64,000 nt of DNA from Verticillium longisporum (Eukaryota > Ascomycota > Sordariomycetes > Glomerellales > Plectosphaerellaceae): positions 1,240,001 to 1,304,000 of the forward strand of contig JAETXT010000003.1 of assembly GCA_019188255.1 (NCBI GenBank), read 5' to 3'. Under the pieces are notes generated by a model that was not told the origin of the DNA, did not search any database, and worked only from the letters and a program-made list of their open reading frames with translations. Shown one piece after another: positions 10,620 to 22,287 of this stretch; within the stretch, counting starts at the first letter, position 1; each line of letters begins with the position of its first letter. A program made the translations under genes and the position numbers.

Positions 10620-11984
10620 TCAAGGTCGCTCAGCGTACAGCTTGACAGCATCGCAACCCCACGATGGATGGGGGACACCACCAATCTGCAGCACATAGCC
10701 CATCCACGCGTTGCAGTAGTACCAGTCCCTCTGGCCCTGGAAATCGCACCTGAGCTCCCAGTCCGCCTCCGCGATGGAGCAGGTCACGGGAAGGAGATTG
10801 TCGCTTTGGCGCCGCGCCGCGCCGGCGTTGAAGAGGGCGCCAAAGGCCCCCGCGCCCCTCGACACAAGCAGCTGGCCGAGTTGCGGGTGCTGCTCGACGA
10901 ACAGGGAGTTGTCGGCGGGGGAGCTGAGGCTGAAGACGGTGGCTTGTCCGCGGCTGCCGAAGCTCTCTGGAGAATGGCGGATCAGTATTCTGTTCGTTCC
11001 AGAAAAGAACGTATCATGGAGAAGAGAGAAAGGGAGGTGAGTACGTACGGACGAGCGACGCAACGTTGCTCTCAAACTGCCACGAGTAAGCGAATTGGCC
11101 GTTGGCCCGGCCGCCAACCGCACGGAGAATCTGGGTCGTTCTGTTAGTTCTTTTATTCGCGACTTCTCGGACCAAGTGCCGTCAACGTACAAAGCGGTCC
11201 CAGGGGCGGGGCTGCACGACCGCGGTGGCGACTGCGGTTGCCGTGCGGGACTCGGTGTTCGTGACAGTCGTAGGCACGACAGTCGTCACCGTCTCGATGA
11301 CGCCGACCGTCACCTGCGCGGTCACGGTCGAAGTGGACGTGACCTTGACGGTGGGCGTGGCCACGGTGATGGTCGCCGGGCTGATGCCGATGCAGGAGCA
11401 GGCGGATGAGTAGGCCTCGGTGCTGCGGCAGGCGGTGGCGTACGTGGGCATGGCCGAGGGGACCTCCGTCACTTGGCGCTTCTCCTGGTTCTCGCCATCC
11501 TCACGCTTGCGTGCGGGCACAGCGGTGATGGTCGTCGTTAGCGTCTGGGTGGTGACGTCGACAGTGTCGACGACGGTGACGGTGGTCACCTGTATGGCAA
11601 CATCGGTGCTGAAGCTCGTGGCCGTCTCGGTGGTGGGCGTAACAGTCTCCCAAACGGTCTCGGTGCTGGACTCGACATTAATATTCTCTCCAGAAAGAAA
11701 AAGCCGCATGGCGAGCGGGTATTCATACTAGGTGGCGGGCGTCACTGTCTTGCGGAGAAAGGACGAGCAGTCGGCGACGGTAGGACGGTTGGGGAAAGAG
11801 CCAGCAATAACCTTTGGAAGCGTTAGTGAACAGTCCTCCGAGGCAACCTGACCATGATGAATCTTACAGCACGCAAGCAGTTGTTGTGCGAGCACTTGAC
11901 CGTCGTGGCCGCCTGGGGCATGGCCTGGACAGTGCCGAGCAAGAGCCCCATGGCCAGGGGAACGGTAGACGCAGAGTACTTCAT
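10620..11984 (-). CDS. Secreted Thr/Val-rich protein with Cys-containing N-terminus, function unknown
   Basis: Five exons: 11868-11984, 11729-11811, 11191-11665, 11049-11130 and 10620-10966. All phases agree and give 367 residues. The first 21 residues (MKYSASTVPLAMGLLLGTVQA) form a signal peptide. A short Cys module follows (KCSHNNCLRAVIAG...ADCSSF), then VTPATYTETV into a long Thr/Val/Ser stretch that looks like a heavily O-glycosylated stalk. It is interrupted by a KR-rich site (ARKRE...EKRQ), a possible Kex2 cleavage point, and by a Cys segment (ACRSTEAYSSACSCIG). The C-terminal part (from ILRAVGGRANGQ) looks globular, with four Cys. The DNCLRAV-type opening is frequent in fungal extracellular proteins. 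Cell-surface location is inferred and the biochemical role is unknown. Confidence 0.75.
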
Positions 11985-13385
11985 GTTGTCGGTATTTCGA
12001 TCTCGGTCGAGGTGTTGTGGTGAGGATCAGGAGCGGTGCTGGGCCAAGGACGGCAGCCCAAGACTCGATGCCTTCAGTCCGCTTTATACATTCCCATCCT
12101 GTCGTTTCCTCGCCGATATCTGCGAGCAACCGAGGATCATGGCCACGATGTCCCTGTAGCGCGCCGAATATTGGAATTGCGGAGTCTCGGGCGCCCCGAA
12201 TGCGGTCAGCTGGATGCCCATGACAGCTGCGAGGCCTCGTCGGTTAATTCTTCGTGGCATATGGCCCTTCTCAACCTGGTGTTGAACGTGCTGTGGCGTC
12301 CCTGACCACGAGGCCGCCTTTCCCCAAGAAGCATGCCAAGGTCGGACGGCGCGTGCTCAACCCCTGTCACGAACCTGACTAGTGGTTTTTCCCCTTACCC
12401 CACCGCCTCGTTTGATGCCAATCGCGAAGCCCTGCAAGGGTACGAGCTGAAAGGCCAGATGCCCATGGGCCTCGATAGCACACTTGGTAACCATATTTCT
12501 GCTCAGCTTGATGGCTCGATGCGGTTTCGCAGGCCGCCGAACCCGTTGCGTGGGTGCGGGACAAAGCGTTGAAGGGCATGGCGTTCGGGCGGGCGGCGCC
12601 CTCCCGCCTGTCTGAAGCCATGTGGCTGGACCCTTTTTTGGCAGGCGATGGGTCTATCTCCCGAGAGCAAGGACCTAAATTGTGACCATCTTTGCGCGTT
12701 GGCATTGTTTGTTGCCATGGTCTGGAAGCTGCTGGGGAGAATTACGCGTTCTGCTGCTCAAGGTATGCAACAGGGGCCTAGTGGCATCGAGCTGTGAAGA
12801 TCAACATCACGAGCGGTTCGCACAGGTTTATGTATCACCATCAGACAGACGGAGCACAGCTGAGTAAATCAAATCGTTCGTATGATTCTTGATGTTAGGG
12901 TTAGTGGTAGGGGACCTTGTCCTTCATCAAAGCCCGTGATATTCCGTTGCGGTCTTATAAAGCCAGAACTCCTGTCGGACGCATATCATCAACCTCTTGC
13001 GCCTAAGCAAACGACCAATTCGTAGAAAGGACCAATGAGACACAGATAGCGTGCATTTCACGGCCCTAGCCACCGTTGGCAAGCCCTACCATCGATCTAG
13101 GCACGCAGCCCGTCAGCCATAGCCGCGCTGGTCTCGCGGCACCAGCACGGGCATCGACGTGGCTGACGCCCCGTTGTCAACAATGCCTGGGGAGTAAGAT
13201 GGGTGCTACATGTTCATAGCTTTGAAACGGTTGATGTTGAGTCTGAGCGAGACCGTTGAGTAGGCTAGGAATTAGCTTTAACAAAGGAAGACCCCGAGTC
13301 ATGGTGCAAGACAGAGCCACGAGAGCCGACTTGGAGAAAAACAAACCCATCGACGCTGGCTCGCCTTCGTTGACCAAAGTCGGCA
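11985..13385. other. Intergenic stretch, no gene seen
   Basis: Lower GC than the coding regions and no ORF with coding character. The left end presumably holds the promoter of the secreted-protein gene. A short TTAGGGTTAG motif occurs near 12894 but is too short to be a telomeric array. Confidence 0.55.
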
Positions 13386-14360
13386 TTAAATCACCACTGT
13401 GATTGCCTGTCTTGTCTGGCCATCTCGTAGCCCAGACACCATGGCCGCATTGACAAGCGTACATGTGCGAATCCTTGGAGCCCGACGGTGAAATACGCCG
13501 CTTACCAGTGTCCGGAGAAAGTGAGATACAGTAGATATAAGATTCCGGAGACCGCCCTTGGCGATGACGGTCCGTTCGTACGCCGCTTGCAGCCCATCAA
13601 ACTCGACGGTCTGCGTACCGGCACCTGCGTGGACGTGACCAAATACATGCAACCGAGGGCGCACTCGCCAGAGTTCTCGCAGGAGGTGGTTGCATCCCAG
13701 ATGCAAAAGGTCGCAATGGCTTCGCGGCGGGCCGTGGGTGACAAGGACGTCGGTTCCATCAGGGATCGCGCCGTGCCAGACGTCATCGGCCCGAGGGTAC
13801 TGGAAGGCCCAGTTGCCTTGTCGCGGGGAGAGAGGGCTCCCGTAGATCCGGAGGCGACGCCCATTTGCGCACGTCACGTCGACGTGCTGGTTTTCGAGAT
13901 GGATGATTCCTTTCCAAGCAAGAGAGGCTCGAAGCGCCTCTGGTGACCTGGAGGGATCGGCGGTAGACCTGGATCTGTTCCCAGTGGCGTCCTGCTTGGC
14001 GTCAAGGAGGATATCGTGGTTGCCTGCGACGACAATCTTGATGGGATGTGGCTGGGAGGAAAGCCAGTCTATGGCAGCGACGAGTTCGTCGAACGTGCCC
14101 GACTGGGTCATGTCACCAGCATGGATGAGAATTTCTCCTTCTGGGAGGCGAGGCTGGGTGTTGTGAGTATCCGAGATGCAGACAACAGAGATAGGTGGTG
14201 ATGAGGTTGGGGAAGTGCTGGGTTGTGGCCGGATCGCACGCCAAGAGTACAACTTGTGGGCGACAAAGACGCACGGCTGTTGTATGAAATCCTCCCAGGC
14301 ACTCGGCTGCGGACGGTGGAAGAGGCCCTCAATGCCGGTTCTACTCGAGAAAATGGACAT
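13386..14360 (-). CDS. Calcineurin-like metallophosphoesterase (MPPED/UPF0046 type)
   Basis: A single exon of 324 residues if started at 14360 (MSIFSSRTGIEG). The reading frame is open to 14513, but those extra codons (MKAMRVQYK...) look like leader sequence. The full set of metal-binding motifs is present in order: CISDTHN, HAGDMTQSG, VAGNHD, VTHGPPRSH and VFGHVHAG. This is the arrangement of the small metallophosphoesterases related to human MPPED1/2 and fungal UPF0046 proteins. Members bind two divalent metals and hydrolyse phosphodiesters; the physiological substrate here is unknown. No membrane segment or signal peptide is seen, so it is probably cytosolic. The last 30 residues are variable. 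Confidence 0.88.
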   Translation of the reverse strand: MSIFSSRTGIEGLFHRPQPSAWEDFIQQPCVFVAHKLYSWRAIRPQPSTSPTSSPPISVVCISDTHNTQPRLPEGEILIHAGDMTQSGTFDELVAAIDWLSSQPHPIKIVVAGNHDILLDAKQDATGNRSRSTADPSRSPEALRASLAWKGIIHLENQHVDVTCANGRRLRIYGSPLSPRQGNWAFQYPRADDVWHGAIPDGTDVLVTHGPPRSHCDLLHLGCNHLLRELWRVRPRLHVFGHVHAGAGTQTVEFDGLQAAYERTVIAKGGLRNLISTVSHFLRTLVSGVFHRRAPRIRTCTLVNAAMVSGLRDGQTRQAITVVI

Positions 14361-15279
14361 CTCGAGGGTTTGAGATTCAAAATGGCAGGTGAAATCGGAG
14401 TGCTGATGGTGTCGTGTCGTGAAGCTGGACGCAAGGCGGCTTCTCCTGTTGTTCGCGAGGTGCAAAGGGCGGAAAGGTAGGCCATTCTTATACTGTACTC
14501 TCATAGCCTTCAAGGTGCTGAAGCTCAGAAGTGCACGTGTCTTTTGTAAATGACTGGTTCACTCACTTCAAATCCAGGAAACGGAGGCTTCTCTGCGCCT
14601 CCTGGGCTGAATGCCAGTCAGGTAGGCACCTCTGTGAGTGAAGTACTGCGAAAGTGGCTTGACGCTGCGTGTTAGGATTGCAAACCGGCGGAAAGTTGGT
14701 GACAACCTAGGCAGATTGGCTGGGAACGCATTTCATTTCGTTGGATGATTTGGGAAGGGAGCTGATGACTGAGTCCACGTCCACGTAATGAAGAGCAGGC
14801 AACAAACAGTGTCGGGCCTTTGATGAAGATAACACGTCAACTGCTTCGCAAATGAGTCGACCCTCCTGATTGTCAAATAGTCCACGAATGAAAGAAGATA
14901 GACTTCAGGTGATGTTATTGATGAACGTGTCTAGACTGTGTACAACGCATCGAGGTGTGTGTCTCAATACAGGCTCGTAGGTTGCGGTAGGGAGTTGGTG
15001 GGTTAGCGGCCTCGCCAGTAAAAAGAAACACCTGAATGTCCCAGGGTCCGAGTTCGGGATGGGGTTCTTGTAGGGGGTTCAAATGCTAGTGCCCCCTAAG
15101 GACCCGATGACGTCGTTTCGGGGACTGTCGTAACCCCCGTCACCTTGACGGAGCGAAGCTCGATGGATTTCTGGAGCTCCAGCTTCGGATGATCATTCAA
15201 CACGACCATCTTCCAATTCCATTCAGGACTCCAACTGCACGTTCAGCTTCTCGATCAGACGTCGAACTACACTTGCGCC
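14361..15279. other. Divergent promoter region between the phosphoesterase and the small membrane protein
   Basis: No gene seen. The two flanking genes are transcribed away from each other, so both promoters lie here. A GGTTCAAAT motif near 15077 resembles a tRNA B box, but no cloverleaf can be drawn around it. Confidence 0.5.
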
Positions 15280-15904
15280 ATGGACGTAGGTATCCCGTCC
15301 CTCTCACGAAGCCCAACTAACCGTTCAGCCCGTATCATCCTACGCCTTCGGCAACCTGGGCTGGCTCAGCCTGCAAGCCTTGCCCCTCATAGTCTGGCCG
15401 AGCTTCATCACCTCCCTCCTCCGCGATGAATACCAACCAACAAGCGGTAAGTTTATGCCCTCTCTCTCCTTGCACGGCGCCCCCACTCCAGACACCCTGA
15501 CACCAGCAGCCCTCGAAACCTACTTTGCCCGCTCCCTCGGCTTCGCCCTCCTGGCCCTGGGCCTGACCGTCCTCCTCCTCTCCGGCGCCCTGCCCCTCGC
15601 CGCGCCCGACGCCTCCCACCCCGAGGGTACGGCCTCCCCATACGCCGACGCCGCCTTCTCCGTCTCGGCCTTGCACCATGCCACGAGCGCCTTCTACTGC
15701 TACAGCCGCTGGCTGCACACCGGCCAGACGGCGAGCGTCATGGGCTGCCTCGGTAGCGGGGTGTTCGCCGTTTTCGGGCTCTGGTTCGTCATGTTCGCGG
15801 GTAGCAAGGGGCGTCACAGCAAGAGGACGGGATTCGACAAGGACACGAGCGGCTTCCCGTTCAAGAACAGCGAGGCGTACCGGGAGAAGAAGAAGGGCCT
15901 CTGA
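15280..15904 (+). CDS. Small four-helix membrane protein, conserved fungal type, function unknown
   Basis: Exons 15280-15285, 15329-15446 and 15510-15904 give 172 residues. Exon 1 is only ATG GAC and is followed by a 43-nt intron with an ACTAAC branch. Intron 2 ends in a tandem acceptor (CAGCAG, 15504-15509), so a one-Ala-longer form starting at 15507 is equally in frame. The protein begins MDPVSSYAFGNLGWLSLQ and has hydrophobic segments around residues 8-26, 52-72, 98-112 and 122-142. It ends in a basic cytosol-type tail (YREKKKGL). Four-helix topology and strong codon bias support a real gene. I do not recognise a characterised family. Confidence 0.7.
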
Positions 15905-16201
15905 GGGCGCCCATTGGAACACGTACGGAACGGCAGAGTTGCGCCAAAAGTCATGAAATGATATACTGCTGATATTGCGTTATCATCGTTGTGGAAACGG
16001 ATAATTGACGCTCCCACTTGAATACCTCGTAAACACCGCCCCCCCCCATCGTCGTTGCGACTAGTGTACAATATCTTGTTCTTCAAAATTGCGACCTCGA
16101 ATCGGTACTTCTCTTGCGTCGCCTCCAACATAACATGTGTACATGGCATTGAGCCACAGTACAGATCGAGATGCCTCTTCTGAATACCAAGAGCGGGGCT
16201 C

Positions 16202-17502
16202 TCAGGTGGTGGCAAGTTGTAAAGAGCAGCGCTGTGTTCCGTCGATTAAGCCTGAAACAACCTCGCTATTCTCGCCGTTGGCCAGGGCCGGCGCCTCCGA
16301 CTTCTCGCGCGTATCGGGGACCGCGGTACCGTTCGCCAGCTCAGATGTCTCCTCGCTCTCGACAATGCCTGGCACCCGGACATCTGCCGCACCCGAAAGA
16401 ACAGCCATGCGCCTGTCGTGCCAGTCGGCCTCGCTCTGAATGACTTGCGACAGAAGCACTTCCTTCTCTTGCCACTGCTTCTTGTATTCGATCTCGAGAG
16501 CCTTGATCTCCTCCTGAAGCTCCTTGGTTTCATCACTAGCCCACCTAACCTGGGCGCGGCAGAGTTTGTAGAGTTTGTCGAGGGGCATGTCGAGCTCCCT
16601 CTTCGTGAAGCCCTGGTCTTCGGTCAGAGCTGTGAAGAGGTCTGAGGAGAGCTCAGCATCGTCATCGCCGTTGATCGAGTCATCCTGGCCTGCCGCGTGG
16701 GATTGTGGCGTCTTGATAATGATCTTGAGCTTGCTCTTGCTCGCGGGACCGGACTGCATCGACTTGGGTACCGGGTCAGACGGTCGCAGCGCCTCGGTCT
16801 CGTGCACGGTGCGCATGTGCTTTGCCAGCGCGTCTGATCTCGTGAACGCCCTGTCGCATTCTTCCAACCGTCAGCATACAAGTTCCCTTCAGATTCAACT
16901 CGAACTCTCGTACCTGGTAGATAGCAGTAGAACGGCTTCTCTCGCGTGTGGCTCCTCATGTGAGCCTTGAGCGCATACCCACTGGCATGTGCCATGCTCT
17001 TCCGGTTGCATCCATTCCATTCGCACGTGTATTTCTTCTGTCGGCTCTCGATGTGGTCGTTGTGAATATGCTCTACGAGCTTATCCATGTTACCAAAGTC
17101 GCCGGCGCCGCAGCCGTCCCATGCGCAGTGTGTGATTTGTTCCTGGAAATCCTCTTCGTCGAGGCGCGCGTTGATGGGTGAGCTGGGGATGTCGCCTTCG
17201 GTATCCTCAGACACGTCGGACATGCCATCTAGAGGATCGGCTTCGGGTTCAGGTTCCGCTTCAGGTTCAACCTCTGCCTCTACCTCTGCCTCGACCTCGG
17301 GCTCGGGCTCAGCTTCAGGCTCGTGGTCTGGCTCATGAACAGCGGCGGACGACGTCGTCGAGCCCTCGCCAACCTTCTGTCTCTTTGTTGGCCGATAGGC
17401 GTCGTATGCTACAGGGGTCTCATTGTCGGAGCTGTCGCTGGAGGTCATTGAGGATAGAGGAGATTCGTAGGGGGACATGTTGCGCCCCAGTCGTTTGACC
17501 AT
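16202..17502 (-). CDS. C2H2 zinc-finger protein, probable INO80-complex subunit (Iec1-like)
   Basis: Exons 16914-17502 and 16202-16860 with a 53-nt intron give 415 residues (or 407 from the second Met, MSPYESP, at 17478). The intron splits the third finger: CYLP|ECDRAFTRSDALAKHM is rebuilt exactly by joining G|AA. Order: a Ser-rich start, a basic KRQK stretch, a long Glu/Pro-rich acidic repeat, then three C2H2-like fingers (CAWDGCG..., CEWNGCN...HMRSH, CYLPECD...HMRTVH). The conserved VHETEALRPSDPVPK tail and a coiled coil near residue 310-350 follow. The finger spacing and tail resemble fission-yeast Iec1 and its Pezizomycotina relatives. The link to INO80 is by resemblance only; a generic C2H2 regulator is the alternative. 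Confidence 0.75.
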
Positions 17503-18588
17503 GGTGATGCGCGGTCGTACGCGACCTCGGGCGAATGATGTTCGTCGAAGCTGGTTTTAGACCCAAGGATGCTCTTCACAAATTCGCGAAAAGTCTTTGG
17601 TAGTCGCTGGGGATGCCTGCCGATGGAGTCGTAGTGTTTCGAGCTGCAATTGGTGATTGCTTGAAAGGGATGGGCAAAGAAGCTTTTGCGCGTGGGACAA
17701 GAAGTCACTTGCGTCCCGACTCGAGGCGCGGCAGCCGTTGCTCGCAAGGGGCGCTGGACTGCTTGCTGAATGAGCACGGTCCCACATTACAGGCAAACGG
17801 TGGCAGGCAATTGTGAGCCATCAGTTTATTACGCTCAGCCTGGTGCCGTGCCCACTTCCTTTTCCTCCACGATCCCGCATCTCACCTTATCCCGACTTCA
17901 GGCTCTCCCGTCTTAGGGTCGAGACTCTTGACTCAAGGGCGAGAGTCCAGTGACGACCGTGAACCTTTGAACAAGACGCCGTCATTTGAATATTGTCACT
18001 CTCAATGAGCGGCGCCTTGTATTTTTTTGTTGCATCTGACCAAGCTGATTTGGGGGGGATGTAGACCCAACCCAAGGGGTGTCAGTTTCCCACCTCTACT
18101 TCATCACATTCCTCTCGTCCCAATCCCAAGCCCTCAGATATTGTGCATACTGACCTCATTCAACATCATTTGCTCTCATATTATAGTCCGAAAGACTAGC
18201 GAACATGTCACGCCTTGATGGTTGTGTAGGCATGAACAGGACAAGTGTTCTCACGCGCTTCAGTCCGTGATTGGGTCAGAAATACACTCTTCTCTGAAGG
18301 GTGCATGTGCAGAACAAGCTTGCGGACCTGTAAGGGTAAATTTGCCGAACACGGACGGGCTCTATCCCAAGTTCGGTCGATGGGCTTGGGTCGCAACGCC
18401 GCTTGTGTTCAGCTCCAGGCAGACGATGGGTGTCTTGTCAGCGCGGGCATCAGCATGGAAGCCGTTGAATGTCAACGGCGCGAGCCGTGAAGATATTTGA
18501 TCGGCACATTCTCCGCAAAACTGCCTCTTTCGAATAGTCATGCCAATGAATTTCTTTGCGAGCCGCCGATATTAGCTGAACCGACATC
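17503..18588. other. Divergent intergenic region
   Basis: No gene seen. It lies between the Iec1-like gene (minus) and the MDR oxidoreductase (plus) and presumably holds both promoters. Pyrimidine-rich DNA at 18090-18190 fits a fungal promoter or leader. Confidence 0.5.
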
Positions 18589-19832
18589 ATGACAACCCCC
18601 TCGGAATCTAGGACATGGGTCTTCTCACAACGAGGACTCCCCTGGGACGTTCTCTCTCTCACATCTTTGCCTATACCGACTCTCCCACCACCACTTCCAC
18701 TTCCTAGCGACGTTCCCAAGCCCGAGGAATGGATTGTCGTCAAGGTCGCCTTCGTCGGCTTGAATCCAGGCGCCATATTCCAGATGACTCTCGTCCCGCC
18801 CCTGATCCGCCAGAAGACATGCGTTCCCGATATGGACTTTTCTGGCACCGTCGTCGACGCTTGGCATCCGGACTCGGCCAGCTCCACATCCTCCGGCGTC
18901 GCCGGACAGAGCCCGGAACATGGCGCCCGGTTCCGGAAGTGCGACAAGGTCGTTGTGATGCTCCCAGCGAGCCACACCCTGCCTACGGGTACTGGCGCGT
19001 TGGCCGAGTATGTCCGGGTGCCTGCGCGCTACGCTGTGCGCAAGCCTGAGAACACCAGCTTCGGAGACGCGGCGGGATGCATGCTGCCGGCGCTCACGGC
19101 GCGCCAGATGGTGCAGGAGTCGGGAGCCAAGGCTGGAGATCGGGTACTGGTGAATGCAGCGAGCGGTGGTATCGGGACAATGGTAACTCAAATGGTGCGA
19201 ACCATTGTCGGAAGTGGGGGCTACGTAGTTGGTATATGCAGCGAGAAGAACGTGGGCATGGTCAAGAGCCTGGGAGCTGATGAGGTACATCCATGACTAC
19301 GGGTGTTGCAAACGCGACCCAGACTTCAAAAGACGAGAACTGACGCTGTTTTCCAGGTCATTGATTATACGCAGCACGCCGATAGCCTGCCTCAGTACCT
19401 GGCCACTTGCTTCTCTTCTAATCCGTTCGACACGATCATCGACACTAGGGGCCATCAATCTCTCTATCTCGCCTCTCCGAGCTATCTGGTTCCCAGTGGG
19501 GTCTACTCGTCAGTCGGTATCAAGCCGCCCACATTCTTTGTGCCTGACTTTCTACGCTCCGTTTTGCAAATGAAGCTCAATGAGTGGTGGCCTGTGTCGC
19601 GTTGGCTCGGCGGTGCTGGACGCCTCTGGCGTGGCGTCACCATGATGAATCCCACGTTGGAAGACCGGCAGAGCGTTGTTGACATGCTCGAGAGGGGGAC
19701 ATCAGACTTGTGCGAGACAGTGTCTGGGGGTTTGAGCAGGCAAAAGAGGCGTATGCGAAGCTGGGAGGCCTACATGCCGCAGGCAAGGTGCTTGTCAGGG
19801 TGGGCGCTGGCGTTGGCGACGACGAATGTTGA
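18589..19832 (+). CDS. Zinc-type alcohol dehydrogenase-like (MDR/quinone oxidoreductase) protein, frameshifted near its end
   Basis: Exon 1 is 18589-19284, followed by a 72-nt intron, and exon 2 is 19357-19832. It belongs to the medium-chain dehydrogenase/reductase superfamily: a GroES-like N-terminal domain (VAFVGLNPGAIFQMTL, PDMDFSGTVVDAW) and a Rossmann domain with VLVNAASGGIGTMVTQM (AASGGIG nucleotide-binding loop) and LGADE. The reading frame breaks in a five-G run at 19694-19698. Downstream, the +1-base frame carries the expected family ending (LVRDSVWGFEQAKEAY, then GKVLVRVG) and stops at 19830-19832. One extra G would give about 390 residues. The unshifted frame runs to 19938 with no family similarity. 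NADPH-dependent quinone or enone reduction is the usual activity; the substrate is unknown. It could be a young pseudogene or a sequence error. Confidence 0.75.
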
Positions 19833-20562
19833 TCCCTGGCTTGACAGTGGCCTGGAATTCATCAGGAGAAGATGTACGATATGGATTGGCATTTATCACA
19901 CTCTGCTCTTGCGCCGTAAAGAATGCTTAGGGTGTTAGGGCTATATGCTCTGATCACAAATACTATTGAACCAAGGGGTCTGAGGGATAGCTTGGCTTGT
20001 TGGTATTGTAAGGGTTGCCTTTATTACCACAAGTTCTGTTCCTTGCGATGCCGTAAAGTCAACGGAATGGAAGCGGGTTCGTGAATCAAATGCCTGACCG
20101 TGACAAACCAATCAATAGAATTGAATCATTATACGTAAGAAAGAGCATGCATGAGAAGCCAAGTGGAAGAGTTGCTTACACTGTAAGCGAAGCACTATAC
20201 AGCCCTGGGCAGAGTTGCTACAGTAGTCGACACAGTAGACCTGAAGCTACCAGAACGGGCCAGGTGACTCAGCTGAGAACAGCTGTGGCCAGCTATCCAG
20301 ACGGGACCGCAAAAACGGCCTTGCCCAAAGGAGCATAGGCAAGCCCACCCGTCTGTTACGGACCATCCCTTTTTTTTGACCTGCATGCCCATGCCGTTTG
20401 TTGATGTTGCCCCTCCCCCACTACCAAAACACCACGAGCCCTTGACTCGCCTCACTCCCACACCGCATACATAGTACTCGTCTGCATCTAGCCGTGCCTG
20501 GCATCAACAGACAACTCGACTGCTTTTCCTTCTGCACGATTGTACAGCTACCCCGCACCACC
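19833..20562. other. Intergenic stretch upstream of RanGAP
   Basis: No gene seen. It holds the MDR gene's 3' end and the RanGAP promoter; the pyrimidine-rich leader before 20563 is typical of housekeeping genes. Confidence 0.5.
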
Positions 20563-21904
20563 ATGGCTACCACGCTCAAGCTGTTCTCCCTCGAGGGCAA
20601 GGGCCTCAAGCTCGACACAGCCGAAGACCTGGAGGCTCACATCGCCGACCTGCGTGCCAACGATGTCGAGGAGGTCAAGGTGCTTGGCAACACATTCGGT
20701 ATCGGTGCTTGTAAGCTTCTCGGTGAAGTTTTGGCCGAGAAGAAGAACCTCCAGGTAAGACTGAAACCCTCCTCTCCCCCCCTCTCGCCATCAGCAAGAG
20801 GCGCAACAGAGCTGACATGTGTGGCTTCTTCCAGTCCGCCGACCTGTCCGACATGTTCACGGGACGCCTCCTGAGCGAGATTCCCGAAGCCCTGTCCTCC
20901 CTCCTGACGTCGATCACGAACCTCCCGAACCTCCGCACGATTAACCTCAACGACAACGCCTTTGGCCTCAACACACAGGCACCGCTCGTCGCCTTCCTTG
21001 CGGCCCACGTCCCTCTCCAGCACCTCTACCTCAACAACAACGGCCTGGGCCCGCACTGCGGCATCCTCGTCGCCGATGCCCTGTCCGAGCTGCACGCCAA
21101 GAAGGAGGCCGCGCGCAAGGAGGGCAAGGAGGTGGCCGACCTCGAGACGGTCATCTGCGGCCGCAACCGGCTGGAGAACGGCAGCATGCAGGCCTGGGCC
21201 AAGGCCTACCGCCTGCACAACAAGATCAAGGTCATCAAGATGGTGCAGAACGGCATCCGCCAGGAGGGCGTCTCGCACCTCCTCAGCGAGGGCCTCGTCC
21301 ACGCCCAGGGCCTGCGCGTCCTCGACCTCCAGGACAACACCTTTACCGTGCAGGGCGCCCGCGCCCTCGCCGGCGTCGCCCCGGCTGGGCCGACCTCGTC
21401 GAGCTCGGCGTCGGCGACTCGTACCTCACCTCCAAGGGCGGCGTGCTTCTGGCGGGTGCCCTCGCCAAGGGCCGCAACGCCAAGCTCGAGACGCTGCGCC
21501 TGCAGTACAACGAGATCAACGCCAAGGCCCTCCAGGGGCTCGTGCCCGCGGCCAGGGACGCGCTGACGGCGCACAAAAGGATCGAGCTCAACGGGAACAA
21601 GTTAGAGAAAGAGGACCCTGCGGAGATTGCGCTGCGCGAGCTCCTCGAGGAGCGCAAGGAGAAGCTGGGTGGGGATGTCGTTGTCGAGGACGACTGGGGT
21701 CTTGACAGCCTCAGCGACCTCGAGGAGGAGGACTCTGATGACGAGGAGGTGGACGACGAAGAAGAGGAGGAGGAACTGTCGACGGAGAAGCGGGCCGAGA
21801 TTCTGATCAAGGACGCCGAGGAGGCCCAGGAAGAGCCCGTCGTGCAGGTCAAGGACAAGGAGGTCGAGGCGCTGGCCAAGAAGCTCGAGAAGACGGGCAT
21901 CTAG
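20563..21904 (+). CDS. rna1: Ran GTPase-activating protein (Rna1/RanGAP), one frameshift
   Basis: Exons are 20563-20754 and 20835-21904. The 80-nt intron lies between KKNLQ and SADLSDMFTGR. This is a leucine-rich-repeat RanGAP that stimulates GTP hydrolysis by Ran and so maintains the nuclear transport gradient. Visible hallmarks are SADLSDMFTGR, LRTINLNDNAFG, LYLNNNGLGP, CGRNRLENGS, VKMVQNGIR-like repeats, LRVLDLQDNTF, LRLQYNEIN and a C-terminal acidic tail (DLEEEDSDDEE onward), as in fission-yeast Rna1. The frame breaks in a four-C run at 21379-21382. The other frame then reads GWADLVELGVGDSYLTSKGG, the expected next repeat. RanGAP is essential in yeasts, so a missing base in the sequence is more likely than a real mutation. 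Corrected length is about 420 residues. Confidence 0.93.
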
Positions 21905-22287
21905 AGGCAGGAGACTGCCTACGTGTGGAGTATAGACTATGCGTGATGACAGAGAGCACGATGCAGACTTGGACACGATACCCCCCCAAATTCCGCCTTG
22001 ATAGAATGGCATTACGTGGAGCAAAGTTTGAGCTGCATGTGACTGTGCATTCGTACCGTAGACTGACTGGAGCGGGCGCTGGTAGACAGGAGATGGGGCA
22101 TCTCGCGACAGATCAGCCCACCATCGCAGGAGTCGGCAAATCATCAGGAGACCAGTGGCAGCCACTGGTCGATCGCACAGTAAATAAAGTAAAGCACAGC
22201 GCTCTTTTACAGGTGCAGAGAAGGAGGCTCAATTACAGTCTACATAATCATTATCACACGTATACATCACAAGCAAACAAGTCACAC
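21905..22287. other. Spacer between RanGAP and a small hydrophobic ORF
   Basis: No gene seen. The frame of the downstream ORF is open back to 21925, but this part lacks the later codon bias and is more likely 3' UTR of RanGAP and 5' leader. Confidence 0.4.

Noticed and set aside
12890..12906. Telomere-like TTAGGGTTAG
   Set aside because: Fewer than two units; expected by chance in AT-richer DNA.
15050..15110. tRNA B-box-like GGTTCAAAT with flanking G/C blocks
   Set aside because: No A box at the right distance and no acceptor stem can be formed.
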